DNA of 11,841 nt from Deltaproteobacteria bacterium (lineage in GTDB: Bacteria > Desulfobacterota > Binatia > Binatales > Binataceae). Shown here piece after piece: positions 1-8,528 of this stretch (position 1 is its first letter; each line of letters begins with the position of its first letter). A program made the position numbers and the translations under genes. The stretch is from the NCBI GenBank assembly GCA_021786815.1, contig JAJYMR010000231.1, positions 1-11,841 of the forward strand, read 5' to 3'. The notes beneath the pieces are model-generated. The model was given only the letters and a program-made list of their open reading frames with translations. It was not told the DNA's origin and made no database searches.

Positions 1-75
1 CAGCACCTTGATGCACTGCACCTTGCGGGCCCCCGAATTGTCGGCGACATCCAGAACCGTTCGCAACTGAACCAT
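1..75 (-). CDS. rplN: 50S ribosomal protein L14, N-terminal fragment (cut by window edge)
   Basis: The first 25 codons of L14, a large-subunit protein that binds 23S rRNA near the bridge to the small subunit. The translation starts MVQLRTVLDVADNSGARK and continues QCIKVL. This is the nearly invariant L14 N-terminus, with the VADNSGA signature at residues 10-16 and the CIKVL strand after it. The reading frame is open to the window edge, so the rest of the roughly 122-residue protein lies outside. The ATG at 75-73 is 19 bases after the rpsQ stop. A GGAGG lies upstream, but at about 12 bases from the ATG it is further away than usual. The position after rpsQ is the normal start of the spc part of the cluster. 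Confidence 0.95.
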   Translation of the reverse strand, partial: MVQLRTVLDVADNSGARKVQCIKVL

Positions 76-94
76 CGCTAAATGCCACCTCCGC

Positions 95-349
95 CTAGCC
101 CGCGGCCTTCGCGATGATGCTGCTTACGCGCCATCGCTTGTTCTTCGAAAGCGGGCGCGACTCGACGATGAGCACGCGGTCGCCCTCGCCACACTGGCCG
201 TTCTCGTCATGCGCCATGAAGCGCTTGCGCCGGCGAATCCGCTTGCCATAGAACTCGTGCTGAACCAGGCGATCCACCTGGACTACGACGGTCTTGTCCA
301 TTTTGGCCGAAACGACCGTCCCTTCGCGTTTCTTAATCCGCTGCCTCAT
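95..349 (-). CDS. rpsQ: 30S ribosomal protein S17
   Basis: S17 is a primary 16S rRNA-binding protein of the small subunit with an OB fold. The 84-residue product has the normal family length. It shows the expected N-terminal strand (REGTVVSAKMDKTVVV, residues 8-23), then HEFYGKRIRRRKRFMAHDE, which is the S17 pattern around the conserved HPxYxK-type segment. The family signature GDRVLIVESRPLSKNKRW follows at about residues 56-73. The ATG at 349 lies inside the 3' end of rpmC (17-base overlap), with AGGA about 7 bases upstream. The overlap suggests that S17 translation is coupled to L29. The stop is TAG. Confidence 0.97.
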   Translation of the reverse strand: MRQRIKKREGTVVSAKMDKTVVVQVDRLVQHEFYGKRIRRRKRFMAHDENGQCGEGDRVLIVESRPLSKNKRWRVSSIIAKAAG

Positions 350-566
350 CGCTCGTCCTGGTCTCAGCCGCGCCGGGCGTGAGTTCCTTTTGCTTCAGAA
401 CCGTGAGTAACCTTGCCAGTTCCTTGCGCGCCTTTCGGTAGTTGGCCGGGTTATCGAGCTGGTTGGTGCGCAGCTTGAGCCTCAGCCGGAAAATCTCCTC
501 GCGAACCTCGCGCTCCTTGATGCGCAGGTCGGCGGGACTCATCTGTTTGAGTTCGTCAAGCTCCAA
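333..566 (-). CDS. rpmC: 50S ribosomal protein L29
   Basis: L29 is a small helical protein near the polypeptide exit site of the large subunit, next to L23, and helps form the docking platform for nascent-chain factors. The product is 77 residues, slightly longer than the usual 60-70. The core has the family pattern: ELKQMSPADLRIKEREVREE, then LRTNQLDNPANYRKARKELARL (split here, residues 32-53). The extra length is a short hydrophilic tail, TPGAAETRTSDEAAD. The start is TTG at 566: a GGAGG at 572-576 sits 5 bases upstream, and the next ATG (residue 9) would remove conserved sequence. The gene overlaps the rplP end by 11 bases and the rpsQ start by 17. Confidence 0.95.
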   Translation of the reverse strand: MELDELKQMSPADLRIKEREVREEIFRLRLKLRTNQLDNPANYRKARKELARLLTVLKQKELTPGAAETRTSDEAAD

Positions 567-981
567 GGGTGCCTCCCTCGCGCTCGATTACCACGGTCTT
601 GACCGGAAGTTTGTGCGACGCAAGCCGCATCGCCTCCATCGCGGTGGCCCGGTCCACGCCTTCCATCTCGAACAGGATTCGCCCCGGCCTGACCACGGCG
701 ACCCACCCTTCGGGCGAGCCTTTGCCCTTGCCCATGCGCGTCTCGGCGGGCTTCTTGGTGAACGGCTTGTCGGGGAACACCCTGATCCAGACCCTGCCGC
801 CGCGCTTGATATGCCGGGTCAGCGCGATTCGGGCCGCTTCGAGCGCGCGCGCATCCACCCGCGCGGTTTCGACACTTTTCAGCCCGAAGTCGCCGAAGGC
901 GAGTTCGAGGCCGCGCGACTCGGCGCCGCGCACCCGGCCCTTCTGTATCTTGCGGTACTTTACTTTCTTCGGTGCAAGCAT
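556..981 (-). CDS. rplP: 50S ribosomal protein L16
   Basis: L16 lies near the A site of the large subunit and helps to position tRNA. The product is 141 residues (E. coli 136). It begins MLAPKKVKYRKIQKGR, the usual basic N-terminus. It contains the family signature TRMGKGKGSPEGWVAVVRPGR at about residues 81-101, where the conserved arginine is R82. RVFPDKPFTKKPAETRMGKG (66-85) is typical of the family. The ATG start at 981 follows the rpsC stop by 15 bases, with only a weak Shine-Dalgarno. The TGA stop lies inside rpmC. The order rpsC-rplP-rpmC-rpsQ is universal in bacterial S10 clusters. Confidence 0.97.
   Translation of the reverse strand: MLAPKKVKYRKIQKGRVRGAESRGLELAFGDFGLKSVETARVDARALEAARIALTRHIKRGGRVWIRVFPDKPFTKKPAETRMGKGKGSPEGWVAVVRPGRILFEMEGVDRATAMEAMRLASHKLPVKTVVIEREGGTLGA
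572..576 (-). promoter_or_regulatory. Shine-Dalgarno that decides the TTG start of rpmC
   Basis: GGAGG lies 5 bases before the TTG at 566 and inside the 3' end of rplP. No ATG or GTG start near this site keeps the L29 N-terminus, so the site supports the rare TTG start. Confidence 0.75.
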
Positions 982-996
982 CGAGGTAACCGGTTG

Positions 997-1677
997 CTAC
1001 GACTGCGCCTGGGCCTGGCCGCCCGAGCGCTTGCTCTCCTCTTCGCGGCGGGTCAGAATCTCGCCGCGGAAAATCCATACCTTGACGCCGATAACGCCGT
1101 AAGTGGTGTGCGCCTCGGCAAATCCGAAGGCAACGTCGGCGCGAAGCGTCTGAAGTGGCACGCGTCCTTCGCGATACCATTCGCTGCGCGCTATCTCGGC
1201 TCCGCCGAGCCTTCCCGCGACGTGGACCTTCACGCCCTGCGCCCCCATCCGCATCGCCCGGTTAACCGCTTCCTTCATCGCGCGGCGAAACGCGACGCGC
1301 CGCTCGAGCTGAAGCGCGATATTCTCGGCCACCAGCTGCGGATCAAGATCGGGCCGGCGCACCTCGTGAATATTGATGAAGGGTTCTTTACCCTTCATCA
1401 TTTTCTGGATATCGCCCTTGAGCCGTTCGATCTCGGCGCCCTTCTTGCCGATAACGATTCCGGGCCGCGCGGTGTGGATATTGATCTTGGCCTTGTTGGC
1501 CATCCGTTCGATCTCTATGCGCGAGATCCCGGCGTGGTACAGGCGCTTCTTGATGAAGTCGCGCAGCTTCAGGTCCTCGTGCAGCAACGGCGCGTAATCG
1601 TGCGTTGCGTACCATCGCGAGTCCCACGTCTCGATTACGCCGAGCCTGAGCCCGCGCGGATGTGTCTTCTGCCCCAT
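997..1677 (-). CDS. rpsC: 30S ribosomal protein S3
   Basis: S3 sits on the head of the small subunit near the mRNA entry channel. The product is 226 residues, a usual length. It starts MGQKTHPRGLRLGVIETWDS, the canonical S3 N-terminus. The type-2 KH domain lies around residues 39-108, with the GxxG loop in IVIGKKGAEI (74-83). The C-terminal domain follows: GVKVHVAGRLGGAEIARSEW (148-167), then GRVPLQTLRADVAFGFAEA (171-189) and GVIGVKVWIFRGEIL (194-208). The frame is open upstream to 1965, but that part translates to non-S3 sequence inside rplV. The ATG at 1677 with GAGG about 7 bases upstream is clearly the start. The gap to the rplV stop is 8 bases. Confidence 0.98.
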   Translation of the reverse strand: MGQKTHPRGLRLGVIETWDSRWYATHDYAPLLHEDLKLRDFIKKRLYHAGISRIEIERMANKAKINIHTARPGIVIGKKGAEIERLKGDIQKMMKGKEPFINIHEVRRPDLDPQLVAENIALQLERRVAFRRAMKEAVNRAMRMGAQGVKVHVAGRLGGAEIARSEWYREGRVPLQTLRADVAFGFAEAHTTYGVIGVKVWIFRGEILTRREEESKRSGGQAQAQS

Positions 1678-1685
1678 CTGAAACC

Positions 1686-2024
1686 TCAGGACGCCCGCTC
1701 GTCCACGACCACCGTCAGATGGCTCGTGCGTTTGAGTATGGGCGTCGCATGCATGTGCGCGCGCGGCAGGGACCGCTTCCAGATCGGTCCAGGATCGGCC
1801 ACCGCTCGCTTGACGTAAAGCCTGTCCTCGTCGACGTTCTGCTGGTCGCGCGCGTTCGCCACCGCCGAAAGCAGCGCTTTCTGGACGAACCGCGCGCCCT
1901 TTTTGGGCGTAAACTCGAGAATCGAGAGCGCCTGCTCGACCTTCTTGCCGGCGACAAGCTCGCATACCAAGCGGAGCTTGCGCGGCGAAATTCGGATATA
2001 TCGGGTTCGCGCTATCGCTTCCAT
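1686..2024 (-). CDS. rplV: 50S ribosomal protein L22
   Basis: L22 binds 23S rRNA, and its long beta-hairpin lines the peptide exit tunnel. The product is 112 residues, as expected. It shows YIRISPRKLRLVCELVAGKK (9-28), the conserved SPRK segment, then SAVANARDQQNVDEDRLYV (53-71) and the hairpin to the C-terminus (KRTSHLTVVVDE, 98-109). The tip of the hairpin reads RAHMHATPI (88-96), whereas E. coli has RAKGRA at the same numbering; see the findings. The ATG at 2024 is preceded by AGGAG about 4 bases upstream. The gap to the rpsS stop is 18 bases. The stop is TGA. Confidence 0.97.
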   Translation of the reverse strand: MEAIARTRYIRISPRKLRLVCELVAGKKVEQALSILEFTPKKGARFVQKALLSAVANARDQQNVDEDRLYVKRAVADPGPIWKRSLPRAHMHATPILKRTSHLTVVVDERAS

Positions 2025-2042
2025 TGCTCCTGCACTACTGTC

Positions 2043-2348
2043 CTAGCGTCTCGGCGCCGCTCCAGCGGCGGGTTTGACCTCGGCCTTCTTGGTGCCGGCG
2101 TGAGCGTGGAAGGTCCGGGTCGGAGCGAACTCTCCGAGCTTGTGTCCCACCGTGTTCTCGGTGCAGTAGACCGGGATGAACTTGTGGCCGTTGTGCACCG
2201 CAAAGGTAAGACCCACCATGTCCGGCATGATTATCGAGCGGCGCGACCAGGTCTTTATTATCCGCCGGTCGCCCGCCGCAAGCGCTGCCTCGACCTTCTT
2301 CTTCAGGTGTTCGTCGATGAACGGGCCCTTTTTCAGCGACCTTGCCAT
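2043..2348 (-). CDS. rpsS: 30S ribosomal protein S19
   Basis: S19 is in the head of the small subunit, where it pairs with S13 and forms an intersubunit bridge. The 101-residue product begins MARSLKKGPFIDEHLKKKVE, the S19 hallmark. It continues with TWSRRSIIMPDMVGLTFAVH (33-52) and the signature VGHKLGEFAPTRTFHAH (67-83). The last 15 or so residues form an Ala/Pro/Lys-rich tail (TKKAEVKPAAGAAPRR). This makes it about 9 residues longer than the E. coli protein; such tails vary between species. The frame is open further upstream to 2453, but the family N-terminus fixes the ATG at 2348. It is 2 bases after the rplB stop, with GGAGAG upstream inside rplB. Confidence 0.97.
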   Translation of the reverse strand: MARSLKKGPFIDEHLKKKVEAALAAGDRRIIKTWSRRSIIMPDMVGLTFAVHNGHKFIPVYCTENTVGHKLGEFAPTRTFHAHAGTKKAEVKPAAGAAPRR

Positions 2349-2350
2349 TG

Positions 2351-3193
2351 CTAACGCTCTCCGCTGCGCTTGCCCTTCGGACGGCGGCTCACGATGTAAC
2401 GGTCCGACGGCTTCTTGCCGCGCGTCTTGTATCCCTTGGTCGGCATCCCCCACGGCGACTGCGGATGATTTCCCTTGGAACGGCCTTCGCCGCCGCCGTG
2501 CGGATGGTCAACCGGGTTCATCGCGATACCGCGCACGCTCGAGCGCTTACCCATCCATCGCGTACGCCCGGCCTTGCCGATCGAAATATTCTCGTGCTCG
2601 ATATTGCCAACCTGACCGACCGTTGCCCGGCACTCCGCCAGCACCATCCGCTGCTCGCCCGAGGGCAGCTTGAGCAGGGCGAACTTGCCTTCCTTGGCCA
2701 TGAGCTGCGCCTGGGCGCCCGCACCGCGCGCCATCTGCGCGCCCGCGCCCGGCTTGAGTTCGATGGCGTGGACGATGGTGCCAACCGGGATGTTCTTGAG
2801 CGGCAGCGCGTTGCCGGGCCGGATATCGGCCGCGGGCCCCGACTCGACCTTGTCGCCGACCTTGATGCCCTCGGGAGCCAGGATGTAGCTCTTGCGGCCG
2901 TCGGCGTAATGAAGCAGTGCGATATTGGCCGAACGGTTGGGGTCGTACTCGAGCGCCGCAACGATTGCGGGAACGCCGTCGCAGTTGCGCTTGAAATCGA
3001 TAATCCGGAGCCTGCGCTTGTGGCCGCCGCCAAGATGACGCATCGTCATCCGGCCGAGATTGTTGCGTCCGCCCGAATGCTTGAGCGGCACGAGCAGGCT
3101 CTTCTCCGGCTTCTTCTTGCTCAGCGCCGAAAAATCCGCGACCTGCATGAATCGCTGACCCGGCGTGCGTGGTTTCAATTGTATGACTGCCAT
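2351..3193 (-). CDS. rplB: 50S ribosomal protein L2
   Basis: L2 is one of the largest and most conserved large-subunit proteins. It is needed for subunit joining and lies close to the peptidyl-transferase centre. The product is 280 residues, close to the usual 273-280. Visible landmarks are SGGRNNLGRMTMRHLGGGHK (40-59), then RRLRIIDFKRN, the RNA-binding core LEYDPNRSANIALLHYADG (81-99), and MNPVDHPHGGGEGRSKGNHP (225-244). The last contains the histidine (H230 here) equivalent to the functionally important His229 of E. coli. The ATG at 3193 is 15 bases after the rplW stop. The Shine-Dalgarno is weak, which suggests coupling to upstream translation. Confidence 0.98.
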   Translation of the reverse strand: MAVIQLKPRTPGQRFMQVADFSALSKKKPEKSLLVPLKHSGGRNNLGRMTMRHLGGGHKRRLRIIDFKRNCDGVPAIVAALEYDPNRSANIALLHYADGRKSYILAPEGIKVGDKVESGPAADIRPGNALPLKNIPVGTIVHAIELKPGAGAQMARGAGAQAQLMAKEGKFALLKLPSGEQRMVLAECRATVGQVGNIEHENISIGKAGRTRWMGKRSSVRGIAMNPVDHPHGGGEGRSKGNHPQSPWGMPTKGYKTRGKKPSDRYIVSRRPKGKRSGER

Positions 3194-3208
3194 GGCTTGC
3201 TACCCGAC

Positions 3209-3496
3209 CTAGACGCCCTCGAAGAATTCGATCCGGTCGCCCTCCTTGAGGGTCACGTACGCCTTCTTCCAGTTGCGCTGGCGCCCTATCGTGCGGCCGC
3301 GCCGGCGCTGTTTTCCGAGAAAGTTCCCGGTGCGGACCTTGACCACCGTCACCTTGAACAGCGCCTCGACCGCCTCGCGGATCTTGTCCTTGTTCGCCTG
3401 CGGGCGAACCTTGAAGACGACCTGGTTGGCCTTTTCGCCGGCGACCGTGCTCTTTTCGGTGACCAGCGGCGCGAGAATCACGTTGTCGTGGGTCAT
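3209..3496 (-). CDS. rplW: 50S ribosomal protein L23
   Basis: L23 lies at the exit of the peptide tunnel and is a docking site for trigger factor and SRP. The 95-residue product has the normal bacterial length. The N-terminal signature reads ILAPLVTEKSTVAGEKANQV (7-26), followed by FKVRPQANKDKIREAVEALF (28-47) and VTVVKVRTGNFLGKQRRRGR (49-68); the last stretch includes the loop that reaches towards the tunnel. It ends WKKAYVTLKEGDRIEFFEGV. The ATG at 3496 overlaps the rplD TGA as ATGA, the classic arrangement for translational re-initiation. The stop is TAG. Confidence 0.97.
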   Translation of the reverse strand: MTHDNVILAPLVTEKSTVAGEKANQVVFKVRPQANKDKIREAVEALFKVTVVKVRTGNFLGKQRRRGRTIGRQRNWKKAYVTLKEGDRIEFFEGV

Positions 3497-4137
3497 CGCC
3501 CGCCTCCCGCCAGCCGTGCCTCGAGCGCGCGCGCCACTTTCGTGGTCATCAGGAGCTCGTCGTAATTGAGCACGTCGTACACGTTAAGTCCTTCGACCGA
3601 CAGCACCTTGTGCGCGGCAAGATTGCGCGCCGCGCGTCCGAACAGCGCGTCGTCCTCGCCCACCACGAGCAGCGCGTGTCCGAGGCCGAGTGCCTTGAGG
3701 AACTGGCTCGCCGCCTTGGTCTTCGCCTCGGGCAATTCGAGCGACTCGACCACGACCAGTTTGCCGTTCTTCGCGCGATCCGAAAGCGCGACACAAAGCG
3801 CGCTTCGCCAGGCCTTTTTCGGGATCTGGTACGAGTAGTCGCGCGGAAGCGGCCCGAAAATCGTTCCGCCGTGACGCCATAGGGGCGAGCGGGTCGAGCC
3901 CGCGCGGGCGCGTCCGGTACCCTTCTGTCTCCAAGGCTTGCGTCCGCCGCCGGAGATGAAGCCCTTGGTCTTAGTCGCGGCGGTGCCGCGCCTTCGATTT
4001 GCAAGCTGCATCCTGACCGCGTCGTGCACGAGAGACTCGTTGCCTTCGCGCCCGAAGACCGCGCCGGCCAGGTCGATTTCGCCGAGGCGCTCGCGGCTTG
4101 CCGAGTAAAGCGGGACCTTGACCGCGGAGATTTCCAT
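3493..4137 (-). CDS. rplD: 50S ribosomal protein L4
   Basis: L4 binds 23S rRNA and extends a loop into the exit tunnel. In E. coli it also represses its own operon. The product is 214 residues from the start chosen here. The tunnel loop with the family signature is KPWRQKGTGRARAGSTRSPL (67-86), followed by WRHGGTIFGPLPRDYSYQIP (87-106). The C-terminal globular part (LVVVESLELPEAKTKAA, GHALLVVGEDD, LNVYDVLNYDELLMT) fits L4. Two in-frame ATGs are possible. The outer one (4152) overlaps rplC by 8 bases and has no well-placed Shine-Dalgarno. The inner one (4137) has GAGG 5 bases upstream and gives a length closer to the family, so I chose it. Confidence 0.95.
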   Translation of the reverse strand: MEISAVKVPLYSASRERLGEIDLAGAVFGREGNESLVHDAVRMQLANRRRGTAATKTKGFISGGGRKPWRQKGTGRARAGSTRSPLWRHGGTIFGPLPRDYSYQIPKKAWRSALCVALSDRAKNGKLVVVESLELPEAKTKAASQFLKALGLGHALLVVGEDDALFGRAARNLAAHKVLSVEGLNVYDVLNYDELLMTTKVARALEARLAGGGR

Positions 4138-4144
4138 CTTCGCC

Positions 4145-4813
4145 TCAGACATTTGCCGCCATCGCTCCCCGCGTCCTGGGCCGTGCCGCGTGCCGGACCA
4201 TCACCAGCGCGCCGTCGGGCCCGGGTACCGCGCCCGCGACCAGGATCGCGTTGTCCTCGGCGAGCAGTTCGACCACCTTCAGGTTGCTCACCGTGCATTT
4301 CTCGTTGCCCAGTTGCCCCGCCATCCGAAGCCCCTTGCGCACGCGCCCCGGAAACGAGCGGTTGCCGATCGCGCCGCCGTGGCGGAAGTACTCGTGGGTT
4401 CCGCGGGAACCCGGAAAGCCTGCGAAATGATGGCGCTTGATGACGCCGGCGTAACCACGTCCCTTGGAGACGCCGCTTACGTCGATCGGGTCGCCGGGCT
4501 TGAAGACGTCAGCCGCCGAGATCGACTGGCCGAGCTTGAGCTCGCCCTCGCCGCGGCGCTCGAATTCCGCGCTACGCACGCCGGCAGCGACTTCCGCCTT
4601 GGCGAAATGGCCGCGCTCGGCCTCGCTCACGCGCGAGGGCTTGCGCTTGCCGAAGGTGACCTGGACGGCGTCGTAGCCGTCGGTCGGCCCGGTCTTGAGC
4701 TGGCTGACGACGCAGGGGCCGAGTTCGATGACCGTAACCGCGCTGATGCGGCCGGTCGCCGGATCGATCACCTGGGTCATCCCGAGTTTTTTTCCAATCA
4801 GTCCGGTCAGCAC
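4145..4813 (-). CDS. rplC: 50S ribosomal protein L3
   Basis: L3 is an early assembly protein of the large subunit whose extension reaches the peptidyl-transferase centre. The 222-residue product starts MLTGLIGKKLGMTQV (the first codon is GTG). Later come VSGVSKGRGYAGVIKRHHFA (112-131), the tip region THEYFRHGGAIGNRSFPGRV (139-158), and KGLRMAGQLGNEKCTVSNLK (160-179), which is the L3 signature. The frame runs upstream to 5062, but that part is out-of-frame rpsJ sequence. The GTG at 4813 is the only start that keeps the conserved TGLIGKKLGMTQ. It lies 4 bases after the rpsJ stop and has no clear Shine-Dalgarno, so it probably depends on coupling to S10 translation. Confidence 0.96.
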   Translation of the reverse strand: MLTGLIGKKLGMTQVIDPATGRISAVTVIELGPCVVSQLKTGPTDGYDAVQVTFGKRKPSRVSEAERGHFAKAEVAAGVRSAEFERRGEGELKLGQSISAADVFKPGDPIDVSGVSKGRGYAGVIKRHHFAGFPGSRGTHEYFRHGGAIGNRSFPGRVRKGLRMAGQLGNEKCTVSNLKVVELLAEDNAILVAGAVPGPDGALVMVRHAARPRTRGAMAANV

Positions 4814-4817
4814 GGCA

Positions 4818-5129
4818 CTACTCGAGCTTGATTTCGACGTCAACGCCCGCCGCGAGGTCGAGCTTGCCCAGAGCGTCGATAGTCTGCTGGGTCGGCTCCA
4901 GCACGTCGAGCAGCCGCTTGTGGGTGCGGATCTCGAAGTGCTCACGCGACTTCTTGTCGACGTGCGGCGAGCGGTTAACAGTAAACCTTTCGATCCGGGT
5001 CGGCAGCGGGATCGGACCGGCCACGCGCCCACCGGTGCGCCGGATGGTGTCCACGATCTCACGCACCGACTGGTCCAGCAGGCGGTAATCGTACGCCTTA
5101 AGACGAATGCGTATTTTCTCGTTCATCAT
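4818..5129 (-). CDS. rpsJ: 30S ribosomal protein S10 (NusE)
   Basis: S10 is a head protein of the small subunit and, as NusE, also takes part in transcription antitermination and transcription-translation coupling. The 103-residue product has the usual length. It begins MMNEKIRIRLKAYDYRLLDQ and contains GPIPLPTRIERFTVNRSPHV (38-57), then DKKSREHFEIRTHKRLLDVL (58-77), the S10 signature. It ends DLAAGVDVEIKLE. Two adjacent ATGs (5129 and 5126) are possible starts and neither has a strong Shine-Dalgarno. The gap to the tuf stop is 54 bases. This is the first gene of the S10 part, but no terminator separates it from tuf, so it is likely on the same transcript as the str genes. Confidence 0.97.
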   Translation of the reverse strand: MMNEKIRIRLKAYDYRLLDQSVREIVDTIRRTGGRVAGPIPLPTRIERFTVNRSPHVDKKSREHFEIRTHKRLLDVLEPTQQTIDALGKLDLAAGVDVEIKLE

Positions 5130-5183
5130 AGTGACTTCAAGCCGCGTCCGAACCTAAAGCGTCTCGCTACCTCGCCGCTCCTG

Positions 5184-6383
5184 TTACTTCAGTATCTTGG
5201 AAACCACGCCAGCGCCGACGGTGCGTCCGCCCTCGCGGATCGCAAACCGCAGCCCCTCGTCCATTGCGACCGGCGTGATCAGTTCCCCGGTGACGTTGAC
5301 GTTGTCGCCGGGCATCACCATCTCGGTTCCTTCCGGCAGCGTCACCACGCCCGTCACGTCGGTGGTGCGGAAGTAGAACTGCGGGCGGTAGCCGTTGAAG
5401 AACGGGGTATGGCGTCCGCCCTCGTCCTTCGTCAGCACGTAAACCGAGGCTTCGAACCCGGTATGGGGCGTGATAGAGCCCGGCTGCGCAAGGACTTGGC
5501 CGCGTTCGACCTCCTCGCGCTTCAGGCCGCGCAGCAGCACGCCGATATTGTCGCCAGCCTGGCCCTCGTCGAGAATCTTGCGGAACATCTCGACTCCGGT
5601 GACAACCGTCTTGGTCGTTTCCTTGAAGCCGACGATTTCAACTTCCTCGCCAACCTTGACCTTGCCGCGCTCGACGCGCCCGGTGACAACCGTGCCGCGC
5701 CCGGAGATCGAGAACACGTCCTCGACCGGCATCAGGAAAGGCTTGTCAATCTCGCGCTTGGGCTGCGGGACGAACTCGTCAACCGCGTTCATGAGCTCGA
5801 GGATGGGCTTGCAGTTCGGGCAGTCGTCCTTGCCGCATCCGCAGTTGAGCGCCTTGAGCGCGCTGCCGCGGATCACCGGGATGTCGTCGCCGGGGAAGTC
5901 GTACTTCTTGAGCAGCTCGCGGACTTCCAGTTCGACGAGATCGAGCAGTTCGGGGTCGTCGACCATGTCGACCTTGTTCATGAACACGACTATGTAGGGA
6001 ACGCCAACCTGACGGGCGAGCAGGATATGCTCGCGCGTCTGCGGCATCGGACCGTCGTTCGCGCCGACCACCAGGATGGCGCCGTCCATCTGGGCCGCAC
6101 CGGTGATCATGTTCTTGATATAGTCGGCGTGGCCCGGGCAATCGACGTGCGCGTAGTGGCGCTTGGGAGTCTCGTATTCGACGTGCGCGATAGCGATCGT
6201 AATCCCGCGCTCGCGTTCCTCCGGCGCCTTGTCGATCTGGTCGAACGCTATAAAGCTGGCAAGCTTGCGCGCGGAGAGCACTTTGGTGATCGCCGCCGTG
6301 AGCGTCGTCTTGCCGTGGTCGATGTGGCCGATGGTTCCGACGTTGGCATGCGGCTTGGTTCGTTCAAATTTGGCCTTAGCCAT
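5184..6383 (-). CDS. tuf: Translation elongation factor Tu, with a four-cysteine insert
   Basis: EF-Tu is the GTPase that delivers aminoacyl-tRNA to the ribosomal A site. The 399-residue product has all three domains. G1 is GHIDHGKT (19-26), switch I is ERERGITIAIAHVEYET (56-72), G3 is DCPGH (81-85, with the catalytic histidine at 85), G4 is NKVD (136-139) and G5 is SALKAL (174-179). Domain 2 follows from about residue 210 (SISGRGTVVTGRVERGKVK) and domain 3 from about 305, ending MVMPGDNV and SKILK. Straight after G5 comes NCGCGKDDCPNCKP (180-193), with cysteines at 181, 183, 188 and 191; this is about 5 residues longer than in E. coli. The ATG at 6383 has a strong GGAGG at 6391-6395. Only one tuf copy is visible here. 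Confidence 0.98.
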   Translation of the reverse strand: MAKAKFERTKPHANVGTIGHIDHGKTTLTAAITKVLSARKLASFIAFDQIDKAPEERERGITIAIAHVEYETPKRHYAHVDCPGHADYIKNMITGAAQMDGAILVVGANDGPMPQTREHILLARQVGVPYIVVFMNKVDMVDDPELLDLVELEVRELLKKYDFPGDDIPVIRGSALKALNCGCGKDDCPNCKPILELMNAVDEFVPQPKREIDKPFLMPVEDVFSISGRGTVVTGRVERGKVKVGEEVEIVGFKETTKTVVTGVEMFRKILDEGQAGDNIGVLLRGLKREEVERGQVLAQPGSITPHTGFEASVYVLTKDEGGRHTPFFNGYRPQFYFRTTDVTGVVTLPEGTEMVMPGDNVNVTGELITPVAMDEGLRFAIREGGRTVGAGVVSKILK

Positions 6384-6390
6384 TGTTCAC

Positions 6391-6395
6391 CCTCC
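6391..6395 (-). promoter_or_regulatory. Shine-Dalgarno of tuf
   Basis: A perfect GGAGG lies 7 bases before the tuf ATG, within the 28-base gap after the fusA stop. It is the strongest ribosome binding site in the elongation-factor part of the cluster. This fits the very high EF-Tu level that cells need relative to the genes around it. The neighbouring fusA and rpsG starts have only weak sites. Confidence 0.8.
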
Positions 6396-6411
6396 GATAA
6401 AGCCCCTTCAT

Positions 6412-8505
<2,094 letters not shown>

Positions 8506-8528
8506 CTACAAAACTCGTTCTGTTCTCT

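Noticed and set aside
442..1818. Long open frame on the plus strand (458 codons) opposite rpsC, rplP and rpmC
   Set aside because: It spans several real genes and the gaps between them, and has no domain or start context. It is a GC-driven shadow.
1678..1965. Upstream in-frame extension of rpsC
   Set aside because: It lies within rplV in another frame and does not resemble S3. The canonical S3 N-terminus begins at 1677 with a good Shine-Dalgarno.
2349..2453. Upstream in-frame extension of rpsS
   Set aside because: It lies within the 3' end of rplB in another frame; S19 starts at MARSLKKGPF.
2342..3565. Plus-strand open frame opposite rplB and rplW
   Set aside because: Antisense to L2 and L23, with low-complexity composition and no protein motif.
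4814..5062. Upstream in-frame extension of rplC
   Set aside because: It is out-of-frame rpsJ sequence; L3 starts at the GTG at 4813.
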